Below are positions 12,646 through 20,892 of a stretch of 26,634 nt of DNA, in pieces. The stretch is from an uncultured Actinobaculum sp. GTDB taxonomy: Bacteria > Actinomycetota > Actinomycetes > Actinomycetales > Actinomycetaceae. The DNA lies in contig CALIHR010000007.1 of the NCBI GenBank assembly GCA_938020505.1, positions 1 through 26,634 of the forward strand, given 5' to 3'. The notes below the pieces were generated by a model. The model did not search any database. It was not told the DNA's origin and worked only from the letters and a program-made list of their open reading frames with translations. The number at the start of each line of letters is the position of its first letter. Position 1 is the stretch's first letter. A program made the translations under genes and the position numbers.

Positions 12646-14992
12646 TGCTTTTCGCCCCCTTCTTGTCAACGGCGAAGCGCTCAGATTTGACGCCAAAGCG
12701 TCGCGTTCCGGCGGAGGCGGCAAGTTTCATCCGCGGACTGTCGAAGAGGCGCAGGCGATGCTTGCGCGTCAAGTCGTCGAAGCAGACGAGTTTGTCGCTC
12801 GTCTGCCGCAAAGCCTTCGCGCGAAAGACCGCGTCTACATTGAATTGAAACTATTGCCAAACTATATAGCGCCTTCCTATTTTCCTACGGAGCTTGTGGA
12901 ATGGATCCGAGCGACCCATGTCGGATCTCGAACAGACGTCGGAACCTACATCCGCAGATCCAAGCCTGCCGAGAACAGACTGACACGGCGGCTCATTCTC
13001 GCCGTCCCAGATGAAGGGGTCTCTCAGCTGCGGCAAATTGTCGCCGAAGGCGTCCCCGCGGGCTCCAAGGGCGGGAAAAAGGCGTTCGAGCAGATCCGAG
13101 AAATTGATGAGATCGCCCCTCCTCGCCAGTCGGACATCTTGTGCGTGCGACAGGTTGAAGACGGGGCGAGGCCGTCTGCCCCGCGGACATGGGAAGCCGT
13201 TTTGCATCCGTGCGCTTCCCGCCACGGTGAGCCTGTGGCGGTTGACGATGAGACGCTTGAAAAGTGGTTTGCGTTAGTTGCCGACGAGGGCGGCAGGGTT
13301 TACCGCGACTACATTCGCCGGGTCGGCGGATTGACGTTCATGCCGGTGAGGCTCGACGGCAAAAGGCTGGCTGCTCTTGCTCGATTCAATCCGCTGCGCG
13401 TGCTGCGCCCCATGCCTTCCATACGGCCGCGCCCTCGTTTTGGCGCCCGCAGTCTTCTCAGCCTCAGAGGCCCGGCGACAGGCCGGCCTATTCTCTCAGA
13501 CGTTTCAGTGGCCGTCTTCGACGGCGGAGTCGACGCCGCCAAAACGGCCGACGGCTCGCTCTTTGACATCTCCGATTATGACCTGACTCCGGAGCCCCCA
13601 CAACAAGAATGCCTTGATCACGGCACGGGCGTGACCGGAGCCGTTCTCTATGGCCTCGTCGGCCCAGGACAGCGGGCTCCGACGCCGCCGCTGCCCGTTG
13701 AAAGCTATCGCGTGCTTCCGGCCCCGCATGCGGAGGGGGATCTTGAGGGCTACTGGGTTTTGGACCGCATCAAAGAGACGGTTGCAAGCGGGAACTGTCG
13801 CATCGTCAATCTCAGCGTCGGCCCCTCGATTGCCGTCGAGGACGATATGGAGCCCAATCGGTGGACAAGTGAGCTTGACCGGCTGGCGTGGGAGAAAGAC
13901 GTGCTTTTCGTCGTTGCGGCGGGAAACGACGGCGAGCGGGACAGAGCTGCAGGCCTGCACCGCGTGCAGGCGCCAGCCGACATGGTCAACGGGATCGCAG
14001 TGGGAGCCTGCGACGAGCCCTTCCCTAAGCGCCCTTGGGGCAGGGCGCCCTATTCGTCGATGGGGCCAGGGCGGCATGGCTCACGCGTCCAACCGCTGGG
14101 CGTTCAATTCGGTGGAACAGAGCGTAAGGCGTTCAACGTCCTTCGAGCTGACGGCAGTTTTCTCGAAGCAATGGGCACAAGCTTCTCCGCGCCGGTGACA
14201 ACGCACGCTCTCGCGGAGCTCGTCACCCGTCTGCCTCGCGCCACCGCCAGCGTGTTGCGGGCTTTCGCCGTTCATTTTGCGGAACGGCCAAACCGACACC
14301 ATAAGCTTCGCGACGAAGTCGGTTACGGACGCCATCCGCTCAGTTTCGCCGATTGTCTTGTGTGCGGGCCTCATGAAGTTCACGTCTTGTACGCTGACGA
14401 GATTCGTCGCGACGAGTTTCTCGGTTACGAGATCCCGGTTCCGGATCAGGTGACATCCGATATCGAACTTCGCATAACTCTCGCATACGCCTCGCCGGTC
14501 GACCCTGCGCAGCCAACTGAATACACCAACGCGTCGCTCACACTCAATCTCCATCCCCACCGTCAGACATATTCTTTTAAACCACCGGATAAAGACTCGG
14601 AAGAAAAATCGAAGAAGTGCATTCTCGGCAGCAATGAGGCACTCGATCTGCTCGCTCGTGGATGGGGGATGAGCGATGAATCTGCAACGAAACCGCTGAG
14701 CAACTCAAAGAAAACGGACCCGGAAGTCGATCGGAGGGAAGCCGGCAAGTGGGAGACGATACGCCATTACAGGCAGCCGTTGCGCGCGGAGGAAGTGGCG
14801 AATCCTTGGCTAAAAGTATCCTGCCTGGCGCGGCGGGGCGGCTCTCTTGACGATTCGTCCGCCGCGATTCCTTTCGCACTCCTCATCTCGGTGATCAGCA
14901 AATCAAAGGAATCCAACCTCTACGACGAAGTGCGCTCGCGTTTTAAGCTCTTACGTCCAGTCCAACGCGTTCAGCCACGTTTGCGCACGTAA
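12626..14992 (+). CDS. Subtilisin-like (S8) serine protease (IetS-like)
   Basis: This is a 788-residue cytosolic-type subtilase without a signal peptide. The triad is complete: D299 in VAVFDGGVD, H332 in DHGTGVTGAV and S519 in GTSFSAP, with oxyanion N434 in VAAGNDG. About 290 residues precede the catalytic domain and may bind the ATPase or a target. About 200 residues follow it, starting with a beta-rich part (DIELRITLAYASPV). TTG at 12626 is taken as start because GGAGGGGG (12612-12619) lies six bases upstream. It overlaps the ATPase gene by 20 bp, so translation is coupled. In the known ietAS pair the protease is the harmful component and the ATPase the partner; that role is inferred here. 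The longer frame to 12557 has no ribosome site. Confidence 0.9.
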   Translation: MDQQGDSAFRPLLVNGEALRFDAKASRSGGGGKFHPRTVEEAQAMLARQVVEADEFVARLPQSLRAKDRVYIELKLLPNYIAPSYFPTELVEWIRATHVGSRTDVGTYIRRSKPAENRLTRRLILAVPDEGVSQLRQIVAEGVPAGSKGGKKAFEQIREIDEIAPPRQSDILCVRQVEDGARPSAPRTWEAVLHPCASRHGEPVAVDDETLEKWFALVADEGGRVYRDYIRRVGGLTFMPVRLDGKRLAALARFNPLRVLRPMPSIRPRPRFGARSLLSLRGPATGRPILSDVSVAVFDGGVDAAKTADGSLFDISDYDLTPEPPQQECLDHGTGVTGAVLYGLVGPGQRAPTPPLPVESYRVLPAPHAEGDLEGYWVLDRIKETVASGNCRIVNLSVGPSIAVEDDMEPNRWTSELDRLAWEKDVLFVVAAGNDGERDRAAGLHRVQAPADMVNGIAVGACDEPFPKRPWGRAPYSSMGPGRHGSRVQPLGVQFGGTERKAFNVLRADGSFLEAMGTSFSAPVTTHALAELVTRLPRATASVLRAFAVHFAERPNRHHKLRDEVGYGRHPLSFADCLVCGPHEVHVLYADEIRRDEFLGYEIPVPDQVTSDIELRITLAYASPVDPAQPTEYTNASLTLNLHPHRQTYSFKPPDKDSEEKSKKCILGSNEALDLLARGWGMSDESATKPLSNSKKTDPEVDRREAGKWETIRHYRQPLRAEEVANPWLKVSCLARRGGSLDDSSAAIPFALLISVISKSKESNLYDEVRSRFKLLRPVQRVQPRLRT

Positions 14993-15002
14993 ATGGGCAA
15001 TT

Positions 15003-15013
15003 CTTTAGCGACT
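15003..15013. repeat. Right copy of the 11-bp inverted repeat flanking the AAA/protease pair
   Basis: CTTTAGCGACT lies 10 bp beyond the protease stop codon and is the exact reverse complement of 11472-11482. The match ends sharply on both sides at one base beyond the 11 bp. Confidence 0.7.
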
Positions 15014-15064
15014 CACGGCAAAAGTCGGCGGCAGCCTCTCTGACGAACTGCGCGACTTTGAGCA

Positions 15065-15168
15065 GAGCGCTTGCCCTTTTCCCAGCAGACGCCCGGTGCG
15101 AGCGCTTGGAATCCGCCTCCGTTGTGCTCGATCGAATCCCCCGTGGGGACTCCCCGCGCGAGCGCTTG
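15065..15168 (+). repeat. Three copies of GAGCGCTTG upstream of the tetR/export operon
   Basis: GAGCGCTTG occurs at 15065-15073, 15100-15108 and 15160-15168. The last two extend to an 11-bp identity (GCGAGCGCTTG). The third copy overlaps the -35 box TTGACA. The core AGCGCT is self-complementary. Repeated sites next to a promoter suggest binding of a regulator, but chance or a small duplication is possible. Confidence 0.5.
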
Positions 15169-15196
15169 ACATAAGGAATCTCGATGGGCTTATGAT
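15166..15196 (+). promoter_or_regulatory. Promoter of the tetR/MFS/ABC export operon
   Basis: A perfect TTGACA (15166-15171) and TATGAT (15191-15196, five of six) are separated by 19 bp. Together with the dyad just downstream this looks like a strong but repressed promoter. Confidence 0.7.
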
Positions 15197-15198
15197 TA

Positions 15199-15213
15199 GA
15201 CCGACGGTCGGTC
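15199..15213. promoter_or_regulatory. TetR operator
   Basis: GACCGACGGTCGGTC has perfect 7-bp arms around a central G. It sits two bases after the -10 box, across the expected start site, and 47 bp before the tetR ATG. GACCGAC-type dyads are common for TetR repressors. Autoregulation of the whole operon is inferred. Confidence 0.72.
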
Positions 15214-15260
15214 GGTTCGATCGAAACGAGAAAAGTTCGCACAGAAAGCGAGGAATAGAC

Positions 15261-15929
15261 ATGGTTCGGGTAAGCAAGCCCGCTGCGCAGCGCAAAGACG
15301 AGATCCTCGACGCCGCGCAGACCCTGTTCGTCACGAAGGGGTATCAGGCGACGACGATCGAGGACATCTTGAAGGCGGTGGGCATCGCCAAAGGAACCCT
15401 TTACCATCATTTTTCCGGCAAGGAGGAGGTCCTCAGAGGCTTGGTCAGACGCACGGTCGGCCAGGCGGTCGAACGCGCGAGGGCGATAGCCGCAAGTGAT
15501 CTGTCCGCCCTCGAGAAGCTCGGCGCCGTCGTGGCTTCGGCTCAGGTGGAGGGCCAGTCCGCCGAGCTCATCGAGGAATTCCACACCCAGGACAACTCTG
15601 AGTTCCATCTCCTGTCGATTGTGGAGATGGTCAAGGGGCTGACCCCGATCCTCGCCGACGTCGTCTCCGAAGGCGCGGAGAAAGGGGTCTTCACCACCGA
15701 CGACCCCTTCGGAACCGTCGAGATTCTGCTGACTGCAGGCGGGTTCCTGCTCGATGTCGGGATATTCGGCGGCGACGCGGCGGAGGTCGGCCGACGCGCC
15801 GGGGCGGTCACGCGCGCGGCGGAAATCCTGCTCGGCTGCCCCGAGGGCGCTTTGAGCGCCCTCGGCGGGACGCAAGGCGGCGGGAGGCAAAGCGGCGAGA
15901 AGCAATGCAGTGAGGGGCGAGAGCGATGA
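15261..15929 (+). CDS. TetR-family repressor of the export operon
   Basis: A 222-residue repressor and the first gene of a four-gene export operon. The N-terminal HTH is typical (DEILDAAQTLFVTKGYQATT, then IEDILKAVGIAKGTLYHHFSGKEEVL, about residues 13-58). The rest is an all-helical ligand domain, ending in a short Gly/Gln-rich tail. The ATG at 15261 is preceded by GAGGAA six bases upstream. A perfect dyad covers the promoter start site, and the next gene begins inside the stop codon (ATGA). An exported toxic compound or drug is the likely inducer, by analogy with family members beside efflux genes. Confidence 0.92.
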   Translation: MVRVSKPAAQRKDEILDAAQTLFVTKGYQATTIEDILKAVGIAKGTLYHHFSGKEEVLRGLVRRTVGQAVERARAIAASDLSALEKLGAVVASAQVEGQSAELIEEFHTQDNSEFHLLSIVEMVKGLTPILADVVSEGAEKGVFTTDDPFGTVEILLTAGGFLLDVGIFGGDAAEVGRRAGAVTRAAEILLGCPEGALSALGGTQGGGRQSGEKQCSEGRER

Positions 15930-17350
15930 AGTGCTTCTCGATTCTTTTCGCGGGTGCGTTCGTCAACTCCGTCGGCACGGGTCTGAGCGCATTCGCCCTG
16001 GCGATCTACATGTTCCAAACCTATGGGACGGCCTCCTCGGTCATGCTCGTTGAGTTGTGCTCTTTCGCCCCGATCGTCCTGTTCGCCCCGATTGCGGGCG
16101 TTCTGGCGGACCGCTTCGACCGGCGGGTCATGATGATCCTCGGCGACGGCGGCTCCGTGGGCGGCCTGCTCGTAGTCATCGCCGCGGTTTCCTCCGACGA
16201 CCCCGACATCAAGCTCATCTGCCTCGGCATCGTCGCCTCCTCGTGCTTTGCGGCCCTCACCGAGCCCGCGCTGCGCGCGAGCGTCAATGACTTCGTCGGC
16301 CCGGACGAATACGTGCGGGCGTCCGGCATGCTCCAGCTCGCCGCCTCGTCGAAGTACCTCATCTCGCCGCTGCTGGCCGGATTTCTGCTTCCCGCGGTCG
16401 GGCTTCGGGCGCTGCTCCTGATCGACGCGAGCACCTGCCTGGTCACGGTCGGCTGCAGCCTAGCCGTCCGCAAAGCCGCCGGGAACACCGGCGGCAGGGC
16501 GGAGGAAGAGGGGTTCGCGGCCCAGCTCATGGCCGGCTGGCGCGCGGTGGCTTCGCGGAAGAACGTGCGCATCGTGCTCGGCCTCATGACGATGGCTGTC
16601 TTCGTCATCGGCTTCCTTCAAACGCTTCTCAAGCCGATTTTCCTGCCATATGTGGGAACGAGAACGGAGGGCACCGTCGAAACGATCGCCTCCGTGGGAA
16701 TGTTCGCGGGCGCCGCTGTGGTCGGCATGGCGAAGAATGCGCGGCCGGCGGCCCTGCTCGCCGCGGGCATGCTCGGCGCGGGCGCAGCCATGGCGCTTTT
16801 GCCGATTCGCCCTGTCGCCTGGTGGGCCGCGGCTGCCGGCTTCGTCCTCTTCGCCTCGCTCGCCCTGTGCAATGCGGGGGCCGAGGTGATCATCCGCTCG
16901 TCCATCCCCAACGAGCAGCAGGCTCGGGCGTGGGGAACGATCGGCATGGTCTCCCAGCTCGGATACGTCGCGGCCTTCGTCCTCGCCGGTCCGCTGGCGG
17001 ACAAGGTTTTCGAACCTCTGCTGCGCGCCGACGGGCCCCTGGCGGGATCGGTCGGAACGGTGTTCGGAACCGGGCAGGGGCGCGGAACCGCCCTGCTGGT
17101 GACGGCCATGGGGATCGCTCTCGTCGGCGTCGCCGCCGCCGTGCACGCCAAGCGCGCGAACATAGTCAGAGGAACCGAGGGTTCCTCCGCGCAGGGGGAC
17201 GGTCCGAAGGCCGACGGCGCGCGGAACAAATCAACGGAGAAGGCCTCCGTGCGCATAGCCGAGGGGCGGGCGCAGGCTTCGCCCGTTCGGACCGGAAGGC
17301 CCGTTCGGACCGGAGGGCCCGGATCGAGCGGAAAGGCGGGGGATTTCTGA
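15926..17350 (+). CDS. MFS transporter (MFS_3/enterobactin-exporter-like)
   Basis: A 474-residue proton-driven exporter with 10-12 hydrophobic helices. The loop between helices 2 and 3 has the MFS motif A form GVLADRFDRRVMM. A second such loop is weak (GPLADKVFEP). The last about 75 residues are hydrophilic and low-complexity. They include an 18-bp tandem repeat (17282-17314) that encodes PVRTGR/PVRTGG, a tail that is unlikely to be needed for transport. The gene is coupled to the tetR stop and overlaps the following permease start by one base (TGATG). The substrate is unknown; the context suggests drug or peptide efflux. Confidence 0.9.
   Translation: MKCFSILFAGAFVNSVGTGLSAFALAIYMFQTYGTASSVMLVELCSFAPIVLFAPIAGVLADRFDRRVMMILGDGGSVGGLLVVIAAVSSDDPDIKLICLGIVASSCFAALTEPALRASVNDFVGPDEYVRASGMLQLAASSKYLISPLLAGFLLPAVGLRALLLIDASTCLVTVGCSLAVRKAAGNTGGRAEEEGFAAQLMAGWRAVASRKNVRIVLGLMTMAVFVIGFLQTLLKPIFLPYVGTRTEGTVETIASVGMFAGAAVVGMAKNARPAALLAAGMLGAGAAMALLPIRPVAWWAAAAGFVLFASLALCNAGAEVIIRSSIPNEQQARAWGTIGMVSQLGYVAAFVLAGPLADKVFEPLLRADGPLAGSVGTVFGTGQGRGTALLVTAMGIALVGVAAAVHAKRANIVRGTEGSSAQGDGPKADGARNKSTEKASVRIAEGRAQASPVRTGRPVRTGGPGSSGKAGDF
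17282..17314 (+). repeat. 18-bp tandem repeat in the MFS gene tail
   Basis: CCCGTTCGGACCGGA occurs at 17282-17296 and again, identical, at 17300-17314. This gives an 18-bp, in-frame period coding PVRTG twice. Confidence 0.8.
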
Positions 17351-19791
17351 TGCTGCTCCGCATGCTTCGCGCAGACCTGCGTCGCGGCGTCGCGCAATCC
17401 GTCGCCCTGACGGTTCTCATGTCTCTGGCCGTCGCCCTCGTCGCCATGAGCACGGCGCTTGGAATACGCGCCGGCTCCGCAGTCAACTCCCTGTGGAGGG
17501 AGGCCGTGCCGCCCGACGTCGTGCACATGTACACCGGGACGCCCGACGCGAAGGGAGTTGCAAAATGGGTCGGCGGGCGCTCGGACGTCAGGGACTACCA
17601 CCTCATGCGCTCCCTGCCGGCGCCCGTGCGGCAGCTGACGATTGCGGGCAAGAGCCAGGCCGATTCGGTGCTGGAGCCGGCCTTCGTCACCGCCCCCGAA
17701 CGCTTCGACTTTCTCCTGGGCCAGAACGGAAAGCCGGTGCGCCCGGGGCCGGGGGAGATAGCGCTTCCCGTCCATTACAAGGCCGAGGGCATGGCCAAGG
17801 TGGGCGACGTCGTCCGCGTTCAAAGCGGCTCGTGGAGCCGCGAGCTCAAGGTGGTCGATTTCGTCCGCGACCCGCAGATGAACCCCTCGATGGTCACGTC
17901 CAAGCGGCTCGTCGTCCATCCCAGCGACTTCGCCGAATTCGACAAGCGTTTGGAGCCCGAGTACCTCATGGAATTCCGCCTGGCCTCCGGGACCCCGACC
18001 TCGTCTTTCATTTCCGATTTCGAGGCGAGCGGGCTTTCGAGCAAGGGAATCACGATCGACACGTCCATCCTCAAGCTGATGAACGGCGTGACGACGGTGC
18101 CGATCGCCGCCGTGGCGCTGCTCGTCGCGGTTTTGCTGGTGATCGTCGCCTCGCTCATCCTCAGGTACACGTTCCTCGCGGCGATGGAGGACGACCTCCC
18201 GCAGATCAGCGTGCTCAAGGCGGTCGGCGCGCCGCCGCGCGGGATCAAGCGCCTTTACCTGGTCAAGTACTTCGCTTTGACGGCGGCGGGGACGGCGGTC
18301 GGCTGCCTCTTGTCCTTCCCGCTTGCGGCGCCCCTCGACGAGGCCGTGCTCCTCTACCTCGGAGAGCCCGCCGCAGGGGCGTGGGACGTCGCCGTCCCGC
18401 TCGCCGCGGCGATTGCGCTCGGGCTCGCGATGGTCGGGTTCTGCTGTCTGATTCTGCGCCGCATCGACAGGCTTTCGGCCGTCCAGGCGCTGCGCACCGG
18501 CGTCAGCGGAAAGATCCGCCCCAAGCGCCACCGCCTGAAGCTGACGTCCTTCAAGCGCGTCCCGGTGTGCCTGTGGATGGGCGTGCGCGAGGCTCTCCGG
18601 CCCGCCTACGCGCTTTTGCTCGGGGTGCTCAGCGTGTGCACGATCGTCATGATCCTGCCGGTGTGCGTCGTCACCACGATGGACAACCCCGGTTTTGCTG
18701 CATATCTGGGAATCGGCGGGGCCGACGTGCGCATGGACGTGAAGAAGATCGCCTCCTCGCAGGGTGACGGCGACGGCCTGGACCAAGCCTTCGCCCGGGT
18801 CAAGGCCGATCCCAACGTCTCTCGGGCCGTCAAGATGACTGCCCATCGGTACGACATGGCCTCCGACGGAGGAAAGAAAACCGTGGCGTTGGTCGAAAGC
18901 GGCGATCACACTGCGTTCAGGGTGAACTACATGAGAGGGAAGGCCCCGGTCGCCGCGAATGAGATCGCCCTTTCCGCGAACCAGGCGAAAGAGGCCAAGG
19001 CCGACGTCGGAGACACAGTGACGCTCACGGTTCCCCGGGGAGGGGCGGGCGACGGGCCGTCCTCCCAGGCGAAGGCGGGCGGCGCCTCTCCCGAACGGCA
19101 AGCGGGCGGCAAGCCTTCGGCTCCCGCGCCCGGGCGGAGCGCCGATTCGCGGAAGCTGCGGGTGACCGGCGTGTATCAGGACATCACCAACGGCGGCAAA
19201 ACGGCCAAAACGCCGGCGGAGACCGTCGCGGGCGACACGAGCCAGCCCGCCCAGCAGGTGATCTACGCCGACTTCAAGGAAAACGCCGATCCCGCCGGGG
19301 CCGTGGCGGACCTGCGCGCGAAGCTTCCCGGGGTCACCGTCGTGCAGATCCAGGACTACATCTCGCAAACGCTGGGCGCCACCATCTCGCAGATGCGCAC
19401 GGTGTCGGTATTCGCGGGCGTCGTCTCGGCCGCTCTCGCCTTCCTCGTCTCGGCGCTCTTCGCCGTGCTCGTCGTCAAGCGCGAGAGGCCTCAGATCGCC
19501 GCCCAGCTGGCGATCGGCGCGAGCAGGCGCGGCCTGCGCGGCCAATACCTCATCCGCTTCGGCACGGTGCTCCTCATGGGAGTCGCCGTGGGGGCGCTCG
19601 CGGTGCTCACGCTCGGCGAGGCGGCCGTCGGCGCGGTTCTCGGGATGCTCGGGGCCCCGAGCCTGAGCTTCGTGGCGAATCCGTGGCTCGCATGGATCGC
19701 CCTTCCCGGCGTTCTCGCCCTGACCGTGGCCGGCGCGGTTCTCCTGGCCCTGCGGCGCATGCGGACCGCAGAGATGGCGGACGCCGAATGA
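17350..19791 (+). CDS. FtsX-type ABC transporter permease (two FtsX domains)
   Basis: An 813-residue permease of the MacB/FtsX superfamily. A first membrane helix (about 16-38) is followed by a long extracytoplasmic domain and a three-helix FtsX block (starting TVPIAAVALLVAVLLVIVAS, about 250-380). A further helix (LLLGVLSVCTIVMILPVCVV) starts a second extracytoplasmic domain, and a second three-helix FtsX block closes the protein (starting SVFAGVVSAALAFLVSALFA). This doubled form needs no second permease. The second external domain carries a Gly/Ala/Pro/Ser-rich insertion of about 40 residues. Such permeases work with a LolD/MacB-type ATPase, found next door, in export or resistance to antimicrobial peptides or lipids. 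Confidence 0.92.
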   Translation: MLLRMLRADLRRGVAQSVALTVLMSLAVALVAMSTALGIRAGSAVNSLWREAVPPDVVHMYTGTPDAKGVAKWVGGRSDVRDYHLMRSLPAPVRQLTIAGKSQADSVLEPAFVTAPERFDFLLGQNGKPVRPGPGEIALPVHYKAEGMAKVGDVVRVQSGSWSRELKVVDFVRDPQMNPSMVTSKRLVVHPSDFAEFDKRLEPEYLMEFRLASGTPTSSFISDFEASGLSSKGITIDTSILKLMNGVTTVPIAAVALLVAVLLVIVASLILRYTFLAAMEDDLPQISVLKAVGAPPRGIKRLYLVKYFALTAAGTAVGCLLSFPLAAPLDEAVLLYLGEPAAGAWDVAVPLAAAIALGLAMVGFCCLILRRIDRLSAVQALRTGVSGKIRPKRHRLKLTSFKRVPVCLWMGVREALRPAYALLLGVLSVCTIVMILPVCVVTTMDNPGFAAYLGIGGADVRMDVKKIASSQGDGDGLDQAFARVKADPNVSRAVKMTAHRYDMASDGGKKTVALVESGDHTAFRVNYMRGKAPVAANEIALSANQAKEAKADVGDTVTLTVPRGGAGDGPSSQAKAGGASPERQAGGKPSAPAPGRSADSRKLRVTGVYQDITNGGKTAKTPAETVAGDTSQPAQQVIYADFKENADPAGAVADLRAKLPGVTVVQIQDYISQTLGATISQMRTVSVFAGVVSAALAFLVSALFAVLVVKRERPQIAAQLAIGASRRGLRGQYLIRFGTVLLMGVAVGALAVLTLGEAAVGAVLGMLGAPSLSFVANPWLAWIALPGVLALTVAGAVLLALRRMRTAEMADAE

Positions 19792-19886
19792 CCGCCCAAT
19801 CACGCTCGAACGGCTGGACAAACTCAAACAACTCAACCAAACAGACCGCGAACAATCACGCAAAGCACTTGCGAAAGGAGACGGCG

Positions 19887-20627
19887 ATGCCGATCTTGGA
19901 AGCCATTGACATAACGAAGGACTACGACTCCCGTGTGCTCCACGGGCTGAACGCAGCGATAGAGCCTGGATCGTTCGTCGCGATCATGGGCCCCTCGGGC
20001 TCGGGAAAAACGACCTTCCTCCACATACTCTCCGGCCTCGACCGTCCCACGGGCGGGACCGTCAAGGCGGGCGGCGAGGACCTGACCGGGATGAAGGAGA
20101 AGGACCTCGCGGCGCTGCGCCTGCGCCGCCTCGGATTCGTCTTCCAAAACCCGCATCTTCTGCGGACCCTCTGCCTGCTCGACAACATCGCCCTGCCGGG
20201 CTTCCTCGCCGGGGACAGGCCCCGCGAAGAGGTCGTGGCCCGCGCTCGCGGGCTGATGGAGAGCATGGGAATATCTGGGCTCGAGTCGAGCGACGTCGCC
20301 GAGGTCTCGGGCGGCCAGCTTCAGCGGGCGAGCATCTGCCGCGCCCTCATCAACGACCCGGAGATCGTCATCGGCGACGAGCCGACCGGCGCGCTCAACT
20401 CCTCCTCGGCGGCGCAGGTTCTCGACATCATGGGCGATATCCGCGCTCGGGGCACGACGGTCGTCCTCGTCACGCACGACCCGATGGTCGCGGTGCGGGC
20501 GGACAGGGTCCTTGTGCTTGTGGACGGAAAGATAACCGACGACGTCGCCCTTGGCCGCTACAGCCCCGACGCCGCAGCCGAGCGCACCGCGCAGGTGACC
20601 TCGCTTCTGGCCAGCCGCGGGGTGTGA
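19887..20627 (+). CDS. ABC transporter ATP-binding protein (LolD/MacB type)
   Basis: A 246-residue ATPase that powers the FtsX-type permease upstream. Walker A is GPSGSGKTT (35-43), the signature is VSGGQLQRA, Walker B is IVIGDEPTGAL and the switch His is in VLVTHDP. The Q-loop lies in FVFQNPHLLRTL. The ATG at 19887 is preceded by GCGAAAGGAG at good spacing. An in-frame ATG at 19788 overlaps the permease stop and would add 33 Ser/Thr/Asn/Gln-rich residues; it is less likely. The gene ends the export operon and is followed by a strong hairpin. Confidence 0.93.
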   Translation: MPILEAIDITKDYDSRVLHGLNAAIEPGSFVAIMGPSGSGKTTFLHILSGLDRPTGGTVKAGGEDLTGMKEKDLAALRLRRLGFVFQNPHLLRTLCLLDNIALPGFLAGDRPREEVVARARGLMESMGISGLESSDVAEVSGGQLQRASICRALINDPEIVIGDEPTGALNSSSAAQVLDIMGDIRARGTTVVLVTHDPMVAVRADRVLVLVDGKITDDVALGRYSPDAAAERTAQVTSLLASRGV

Positions 20628-20635
20628 GAAGGCCG

Positions 20636-20666
20636 GCGGGCGGCGTTCAAACGGGACGCCGCCCGC
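20636..20666 (+). terminator. Hairpin terminator after the export operon
   Basis: GCGGGCGGCGT (20636-20646) pairs perfectly with ACGCCGCCCGC (20656-20666) around a 9-base loop, 8 bases after the ABC ATPase stop. There is no T-run, as is common in high-GC actinobacterial terminators. Confidence 0.68.
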
Positions 20667-20746
20667 AGGCGACTCCGCGAACTGCGGTTCTTGGAGACGC
20701 TGGCTTTGAAGCTTCCTCTCTTGAGAAAGAGCATTCGCAGAAGGAC

Positions 20747-20798
20747 GCTCGCCTCCGGCAGCTCGCGCATGAGACCGCCGAGACTGCCGGAGGCGAGC
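20747..20798. repeat. Perfect 15-bp inverted repeat in the gap before the toxin module
   Basis: GCTCGCCTCCGGCAG (20747-20761) and CTGCCGGAGGCGAGC (20784-20798) are exactly complementary, with a 22-base loop. It lies between the convergent ends of the export operon and the immunity gene and has no T-run. It could end transcription arriving from the toxin module, or be a structured RNA or element remnant. The rest of the gap (20667-20892) shows no supported gene. Confidence 0.7.
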
Positions 20799-20892
20799 AG
20801 AATCCGACTCGCTTTCCTGCCGATGGGCACGTAAAACGGAATCCGAAAGACAGGCCCGTTTCCCGTGATGAGACGCGGGTCTTGTCCTTGTG

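Noticed and set aside
11088..15260. Prophage or integrative element around the AAA/protease pair
   Set aside because: No integrase, tRNA, phage gene or direct-repeat attachment site was found, only the short inverted repeat.
16618..19863. 1081-codon open frame on the minus strand
   Set aside because: It is the antisense shadow of the MFS and FtsX permease genes in high-GC DNA. Its product is His/Arg/Asp-rich with no domain.
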